Shown here one piece after another: positions 58,901 to 64,000 of a stretch of 64,000 bases of DNA. Within the stretch, counting starts at the first letter, position 1. The number at the start of each line of letters is the position of its first letter. The stretch is from Olleya marilimosa CAM030 (lineage in GTDB: Bacteria > Bacteroidota > Bacteroidia > Flavobacteriales > Flavobacteriaceae). The notes under the pieces are model-generated. The model was not told the origin of the DNA and did no database searches. It saw only the letters and a list, made by a program, of their open reading frames with translations. The translations under genes and the position numbers were made by a program. The stretch covers positions 124,001-188,000 of the forward strand of contig NZ_JADR01000005.1 of NCBI RefSeq assembly GCF_000518485.1, given 5' to 3'.

Positions 58901-60376
58901 ATGGAAGAAGATTACATTAAATTAATTTTTGGGCTTAAGCTAAAGCAGATAAGGACTGATAAGAATTTATCCTTGTTAGGATTATCTAAGCTTTCAGGCT
59001 TGTCTAAGTCTTATTTAAACGAAATAGAAAACGGAAAAAAATATCCAAAACCAGATAAAATTGCAATATTATCCGAAAAATTAGATGTACCATACGACCA
59101 AATGGTGTCTTTAAAATTGGATAAAAATTTAGCACCAATTGGTGATATCTTACAGTCTAAAATTTTAAAAGAAATCCCTTTAGAGCTATTTGGTATTAAA
59201 GAAAGTAATCTAATTGATATTGTTGCTAATGCTCCAGCAAAAGTGAATGCTTTTATTAGTACTATTATTGAAATTGCGCAGAATTATAACTTTAGTCGTG
59301 AAAGTTTTTATTTAGCATCTGTTAGGTCTTTTCAGGAGGCAAATAATAATTATTTTGAAGATTTAGAACAAAGTGTTTTAAAATTTGCTGAAGCGTATCA
59401 CATTGTTTTAAATGAAACCATAACATCCAAAGATTTAGAGGAAGTTTTAGTTGAAGAATATGGCTATACTATAGATGTTAATGAACTTAGTAAATATGAA
59501 GCTTTAGGTAATTTACGCTCTATGTTTGTACCAAAGACTAAAACACTATTACTAGCAAATGAGATAGACGAAGCACAGAGGACCTTTATTTATGCTAAAG
59601 AGTTAGCCTATAATTTTTTAGATATAAAGGAGCGTTTATTCACTTTTCCATGGATAAAATTTGACACGTTTGATCAGGTATTAAATAATTTTTATGCCTC
59701 CTATTTTGCAGGCGCATTAATTATACCTAGTGAAAAGATGAAGGCACAGTTAAATACAATATTTGAAAAAGATACTTTTGATACACATTTATTTTTAAAT
59801 GCTATAGAAGGGTTTAATGCGTCACCAGAGTCCTTTTATCAACGCTTAACTAATATTTTGCCTAAGGCTTATAATATTCAAAATTTGTTTTTTTTAAGAT
59901 TTACGCATAGCGCTAATAGCGAACGTTTTTATCTTAAAAAAGAATTGCACTTATCTCATCAACAGTCACCTCATGCTAATGAAACTAATGAGCATTATTG
60001 TAGACGTTGGGTATCCATAAAAATGCTTAAAGATATTAGTAATAGCAAATCAGAGCATGTCTTTGATATGCAGATTTCTAATTATGAAAATGATGGGATG
60101 AAGTATTTAGTATTGTCCTCTGCTACTAAAGATCCTTTTAGAGATAATCAGTACAGAAGTATAAGTGTTGGGTTGTTAATTAATAAGCAATTACAACGAA
60201 AGCTTAATTTTTTAAATGATCCTAAAATTAAATCTAAAAATGTAGGTGTAACGTGTGAGCGTTGCGCTATAATGGATTGTGAGGTTAGGGAAGTGGCTCC
60301 TGTGTTTTTAAATAAAAAGGCAAAAAATGAAAAGTTAGAGTCTATTGTTCAAGCATTAAATGCTAAGTTTTCTTAA
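58901..60376 (+). CDS. ScfR/RamB-like short-chain fatty acyl regulator
   Basis: 491 residues from MEEDYIKLIFGLKLKQIRTDKN. N-terminal XRE helix-turn-helix (LKQIRTDKNLSLLGLSKLSGLSKSYLNEIENGKKYPK), a central ImmA/IrrE-like domain whose zinc motif is degenerate (RTFIYAKELAYNFL: KELAY in place of HELGH), and a C-terminal domain with a Cys cluster (GVTCERCAIMDCEV). This architecture is that of ScfR/PccR/RamB regulators of acetate and propionate metabolism. The divergent glyoxylate-shunt operon is the obvious target. Confidence 0.88.
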   Translation: MEEDYIKLIFGLKLKQIRTDKNLSLLGLSKLSGLSKSYLNEIENGKKYPKPDKIAILSEKLDVPYDQMVSLKLDKNLAPIGDILQSKILKEIPLELFGIKESNLIDIVANAPAKVNAFISTIIEIAQNYNFSRESFYLASVRSFQEANNNYFEDLEQSVLKFAEAYHIVLNETITSKDLEEVLVEEYGYTIDVNELSKYEALGNLRSMFVPKTKTLLLANEIDEAQRTFIYAKELAYNFLDIKERLFTFPWIKFDTFDQVLNNFYASYFAGALIIPSEKMKAQLNTIFEKDTFDTHLFLNAIEGFNASPESFYQRLTNILPKAYNIQNLFFLRFTHSANSERFYLKKELHLSHQQSPHANETNEHYCRRWVSIKMLKDISNSKSEHVFDMQISNYENDGMKYLVLSSATKDPFRDNQYRSISVGLLINKQLQRKLNFLNDPKIKSKNVGVTCERCAIMDCEVREVAPVFLNKKAKNEKLESIVQALNAKFS

Positions 60377-60407
60377 TTGGTAACATAATATTTTAACTAG
60401 TTTGTGT

Positions 60408-60824
60408 TTAGACTATAGCTCCAAAAACGTATCTAGAAGCTGCTGATTTTCCAAAAAAGAAAGCAGCAATTGCTACTAAGCCATCGCTTAACGAAAACCA
60501 CAGCGCTTTTGGTAACATAATAATGGTTGCTGCTGTTGCAATAATCATTAAAGCACCAACAATATAAGCAGGAATCATGCTGGTTTTTGATACCATTCCT
60601 GCAACTCTCATTCCTGAGATTATACCTGTAAAATGTGCAATTACAACAAAAACTTTAGAGCCTATTGGTATAAGATGCATATTAGCTTTTATAGAGGCTA
60701 TGTCGTTTGGATTAATTTGTTCTGGTAATGGAAAAACCGTGTGACCAATTAACGTTTCTATTATATATACTACAACTGCTGCAGTAATAAAACCTAAAAT
60801 TGTTGCTAATATATTTTTAAGCAT
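60408..60824 (-). CDS. Small four-helix membrane protein of unknown function
   Basis: 138 residues, four hydrophobic segments (ILATILGFITAAVVVYIIETLIG; SKVFVVIAHFTGIISGMRVAGMV; MIPAYIVGALMIIATAATIIML; LSDGLVAIAAFFFGKSAASRY). Unrecognised family, similar in outline to small integral membrane proteins found near secA in flavobacteria. It converges on the regulator gene. Confidence 0.6.
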   Translation of the reverse strand: MLKNILATILGFITAAVVVYIIETLIGHTVFPLPEQINPNDIASIKANMHLIPIGSKVFVVIAHFTGIISGMRVAGMVSKTSMIPAYIVGALMIIATAATIIMLPKALWFSLSDGLVAIAAFFFGKSAASRYVFGAIV

Positions 60825-60875
60825 AGTCTTAAATTTTGGTCCTAAATCGGAATCTGTTAGTAATTAAAAATACAA

Positions 60876-60907
60876 AAAAATCCTAAAGTATAAACTTTAG
60901 GATTTTT
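60876..60907. terminator. Terminator after secA
   Basis: AAAAATCCTAAAGT with its perfect complement and an ATAA loop; T runs on both strands. Confidence 0.9.
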
Positions 60908-60928
60908 AATATTTAGTATTTGTTAAGC

Positions 60929-63900
60929 TTATTCATTAACAATTACCCATTCACCTTTTGCAATTAATGGTTCAGCTTGTTTAAACTTGACCGTTTTATT
61001 TTCGCCTGACATAACATGCTTAATAGTTACTTTGTCATTACGACCAATCTTAGGCTGATCTCTAACAATGGTCTCTACAACTTGCTGTTGAGGTTGTGTG
61101 TTTCCTGCAGCTCTGTTTTGTGCAGAACGCTCATCCAAATTAGGAATTTCTTCTTTTTGAGTTTGAAGATTTTCTTTTTTACGTACTTCTCTAGCTTCGC
61201 TAATAGCATTAGTAGTTTCGGTAGGTAATTCTCCTTTAAATAAGAAAGAAATCACTTCTTTATTAACCTGGTCAATCATGCTCTTAAATAATTCAAAAGC
61301 TTCAAACTTGTAAATTAATAAAGGATCTTTTTGTTCGTGTACAGCTAATTGTACAGATTGCTTAAGTTCGTCCATTTTACGTAAATGGGTTTTCCAAGCA
61401 TCATCAATAATAGCTAAAGAGATGTTTTTCTCAAAGTCTGTTACTAATTGTTTTCCTTTAGTTAAGTATGCTTTTTCTAGGTCTGTTACAACTTGTAGAT
61501 TTTTAACACCATCAGTAAAAGGTACTACGATACGTTTGTATTTATCACGTTGGTTTTCGTAGACATTTTCAATAATAGGAAATGCAATATCTGCATTACG
61601 TTCCATTTTTTCTTTATAATGTGCAAAACCTGCTTTGTATATTGTTTGTGCAATATCTAAAGCTGTCATTTTATTAAATTCAGCTTCAGTTATTGGAGAT
61701 GACATTGAGAAGAATCTAATTAATTCAAACTCAAAATTCTTGAAGTCATTTGCAGCTTTATTAGACTCTGCAATACCTTCTGAAGTATCATAAATCATGT
61801 TTGCTAAATCTACACGTAGACGCTCTCCAAATAAGGCATTGTAACGACGCTTGTAAACAACTTCACGTTGCGAGTTCATAACATCATCATATTCTAATAA
61901 ACGCTTACGAACTCCAAATTGGTTTTCTTCAACCTTTTTCTGAGCACGTTCAATAGATTTAGAAATCATAGAATGCTGAATGACTTCACCTTCTTGTAAT
62001 CCCATTCTGTCCATCATCTTAGCAATACGTTCTGATCCAAAAAGACGCATTAAATTGTCTTCTAAAGATACATAAAACTGAGAGCTTCCTGGATCTCCTT
62101 GACGTCCAGCACGACCACGTAACTGTCTGTCTACGCGACGTGAATCATGACGCTCTGTTCCGATAATTGCAAGTCCACCAGCAGCTTTTACTTCATCAGA
62201 TAATTTAATATCTGTACCACGACCAGCCATATTTGTAGCAATAGTTACTTGTCCAGATTTACCAGCTTGATCAACTATTTCGGCTTCTTTTTTATGTTGT
62301 TTTGCATTTAATACGTTGTGAGGTATTTTTCTAATGCTTAACATTTTACCTAGTAATTCACTTATTTCAACAGATGTTGTACCAATTAAAACAGGACGTC
62401 CTGCTTCGGATAGTTTAGTAACATCATCAATAACTGCATTGTATTTTTCACGTTTAGTTTTGTAAACTAAATCTTGTCTGTCATCTCTAGCAATTGGTCT
62501 GTTTGTTGGGATTTCGACAACATCTAATTTATAGATTTCCCAGAATTCACCAGCTTCAGTAACAGCAGTACCTGTCATACCTGACAGTTTTTTGTACATT
62601 CTGAAGTAATTTTGAAGGGTTACTGTTGCAAAAGTTTGCGTAGCATCTTCAATTTTTACGTTTTCTTTAGCTTCAATTGCTTGGTGTAGTCCATCGCTAT
62701 AACGACGACCATCCATAATACGACCAGTTTGCTCGTCTACAATCATAACTTTATTATCCATGACCACATATTGTGTGTCTTTTTCAAATAAAGCATAAGC
62801 TTTTAATAATTGGTTAAGTGTGTGAATACGTTCTGATTTGATTCCAAAATCACGGAATAAGTCTTCCTTAGCTTCAGCTTCTTCTTCTGGAGATAATCCT
62901 TTTGCTTCAATTTTTGCTATTTCAACACCAATTTCTGGCATTACAAAAAAGTCAGGATTGTCTTTACCAGATAAGTAATCTACACCCTTATCTGTTAATT
63001 CAATTTGATTATTTTTTTCTTCTATTACATAGTACAAATCTGCATCTACCTTAGGCATCTCGCGATTGTTGTCTTGTATGTAAAAGTTTTCAGTTTTTTG
63101 CAGAATTTGTTTTACACCTTCTTCACTTAAAAACTTAATTAAAGCTTTGTTTTTTGGAATTCCTCTGTAAACTTGGAATAATTTAAATCCTCCTTCTTTG
63201 GTATCGCCTTCGGCTATTAATTTTTTAGCTTCAACTAAAACCTGAGTTAAATATTTACGTTGGATATTAACAATGTCATCTACCTTAGGTTTAAGCTCTG
63301 TAAATTCATGCTCGTCACCTTTAGGGATTGGACCAGAAATAATTAATGGTGTACGTGCATCATCAATTAATACAGAATCGACCTCATCGACAATGGCGTA
63401 ATGGTGAGGACGTTGTACTAAATCTCCAGTAGCATGTGCCATGTTATCACGTAGGTAATCAAAACCAAACTCGTTGTTGGTACCATAAGTAATGTCTGCA
63501 TTATAAGCTTTGCGTCTTGCGTCACTATTAGGTTGGTGATAATCAATACAGTCAATACTTAACCCATGAAAGTTAAATATTGGAGCCATCCAAGCGCTAT
63601 CACGTTTTGCTAAGTAGTCATTTACTGTTACTAAATGTACACCATTACCAGCTAAGGCATTTAAGTATACTGGAAGTGTTGCTACTAAGGTCTTACCTTC
63701 TCCTGTTTGCATCTCTGCAATTTTACCTTGATGCATTGCAATACCACCAATTAACTGGACATCATAGTGTACCATGTCCCAAGTAATGGCTTTTCCAGCA
63801 GCATCCCAAGAGTTAGACCAAGTGGCTTTGTCACCTTCTAAAGTAACAAAGTCTTTGTCTCCAGAAAGACTTCTGTCAAACTCGTTAGCAGTAACGGTTA

Positions 63901-64000
63901 TAGTAGTATTGTCTTTAAAACGTCTAGCAGTTTCTTTAACTACAGCAAACGCTTCTGGTAATATTTTGTTTAGCGTATCTTCTGTAGCAGTATAAGACTC
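60929..64000 (-). CDS. secA: Protein translocase ATPase SecA, C-terminal part
   Basis: The frame is open to the right edge (1024 codons here), so the N-terminus is outside; the ATG at 63775 is internal. SecA drives export through SecYEG. Visible: Walker [30 protein letters not shown], preprotein-binding domain, [40 protein letters not shown]. The long insertion [35 protein letters not shown] is the Bacteroidota-type insert. The C-terminus ends GEWVIVNE without the CxCx8CH zinc tail of E. coli. Confidence 0.97.
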   Translation of the reverse strand, partial: ESYTATEDTLNKILPEAFAVVKETARRFKDNTTITVTANEFDRSLSGDKDFVTLEGDKATWSNSWDAAGKAITWDMVHYDVQLIGGIAMHQGKIAEMQTGEGKTLVATLPVYLNALAGNGVHLVTVNDYLAKRDSAWMAPIFNFHGLSIDCIDYHQPNSDARRKAYNADITYGTNNEFGFDYLRDNMAHATGDLVQRPHHYAIVDEVDSVLIDDARTPLIISGPIPKGDEHEFTELKPKVDDIVNIQRKYLTQVLVEAKKLIAEGDTKEGGFKLFQVYRGIPKNKALIKFLSEEGVKQILQKTENFYIQDNNREMPKVDADLYYVIEEKNNQIELTDKGVDYLSGKDNPDFFVMPEIGVEIAKIEAKGLSPEEEAEAKEDLFRDFGIKSERIHTLNQLLKAYALFEKDTQYVVMDNKVMIVDEQTGRIMDGRRYSDGLHQAIEAKENVKIEDATQTFATVTLQNYFRMYKKLSGMTGTAVTEAGEFWEIYKLDVVEIPTNRPIARDDRQDLVYKTKREKYNAVIDDVTKLSEAGRPVLIGTTSVEISELLGKMLSIRKIPHNVLNAKQHKKEAEIVDQAGKSGQVTIATNMAGRGTDIKLSDEVKAAGGLAIIGTERHDSRRVDRQLRGRAGRQGDPGSSQFYVSLEDNLMRLFGSERIAKMMDRMGLQEGEVIQHSMISKSIERAQKKVEENQFGVRKRLLEYDDVMNSQREVVYKRRYNALFGERLRVDLANMIYDTSEGIAESNKAANDFKNFEFELIRFFSMSSPITEAEFNKMTALDIAQTIYKAGFAHYKEKMERNADIAFPIIENVYENQRDKYKRIVVPFTDGVKNLQVVTDLEKAYLTKGKQLVTDFEKNISLAIIDDAWKTHLRKMDELKQSVQLAVHEQKDPLLIYKFEAFELFKSMIDQVNKEVISFLFKGELPTETTNAISEAREVRKKENLQTQKEEIPNLDERSAQNRAAGNTQPQQQVVETIVRDQPKIGRNDKVTIKHVMSGENKTVKFKQAEPLIAKGEWVIVNE

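Noticed and set aside
1-64000. Phage, plasmid, defence island or transposon
   Set aside because: No integrase, transposase, restriction, CRISPR or phage structural genes were seen; the gene content is chromosomal housekeeping.

Overview
This 64 kb window is a chromosomal segment of a low-GC member of the Bacteroidota, most likely a marine Flavobacteriaceae (Olleya/Lacinutrix/Psychroserpens-like; genus not determinable from sequence alone). The evidence is many promoters of the TAnnTTTG (-7) type, a TonB-dependent outer-membrane receptor with a carboxypeptidase-like N-terminal domain, a subtilisin with a type IX secretion C-terminal sorting domain, bacillithiol synthesis (bshC), the rpmB-rpmG-DUF4295-ftsY cluster, and a short 'TTTCCGCGAAAGCG'-type palindromic repeat family. 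I found no rRNA, tRNA, CRISPR array, integrase, transposase or plasmid/phage gene. Most of the window is ordinary, densely packed housekeeping sequence; both ends cut through genes (htpG on the left, secA on the right).

Layout. 1-6.7 kb: htpG (partial), fabH, a TonB-type receptor, a CoA-binding protein and a sodium:solute symporter. 6.9-9.5 kb: recR followed by a tight, AT-rich trio of glycosyltransferase, phosphoribosyltransferase and HAD phosphatase. 9.6-16.2 kb: an E2 acyltransferase, small membrane proteins, an exonuclease-FAH-Hpt-cinA run, and the L28/L33/DUF4295 ribosomal cluster. 16.5-31 kb: ftsY, rimO, bshC, a PLP decarboxylase, guaA, a LysM/periplasmic-binding fusion, DUF922 and DUF3820 proteins. 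30-38.4 kb: a CDF transporter, DoxX, a Crp-type regulator, pyrG, yidC, a YwqK-like protein and a three-domain fasciclin lipoprotein. 38.6-49.5 kb: mnmA, a T9SS subtilase, a flavin oxidoreductase, an FkbM methyltransferase, a MATE pump, and an envelope-glycan region (PAP2 phosphatase, ArnT-like GT39, tandem LAB_N protein, GT2, sugar epimerase). 49.6-55.3 kb: meaB, DUF2911, an ECF sigma factor with its downstream membrane and surface genes, and an M23 peptidase. 55.5-60.4 kb: the glyoxylate shunt (aceB-aceA) divergent from a ScfR/RamB-like regulator. 60.4-64 kb: a small membrane protein and secA.

What stands out. (1) The 120 bp between aceB and its divergent regulator holds three TTCGCNAAAA direct repeats spaced exactly 17 bp apart, the first overlapping a perfect 14-bp palindrome: a candidate operator array for glyoxylate-shunt control. 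(2) The GT2-phosphoribosyltransferase-HAD trio next to recR resembles a PRPP-dependent ribosylation module (transfer of ribose-5-phosphate, then dephosphorylation). (3) A family of short palindromes has entered both intergenic and coding DNA; one copy encodes the apparent signal-peptidase site of the LysM protein and another the C-terminus of the symporter. (4) An ECF sigma gene sits behind its own ECF-type promoter and leads an operon ending in a protein with Trp-punctuated amphipathic repeats. (5) Several -7 promoter boxes end 3-5 nt before the ATG (recR, guaA, scfR), implying leaderless messages and correcting the starts of those genes. None of these amounts to a proven new system; the first three are the best candidates.
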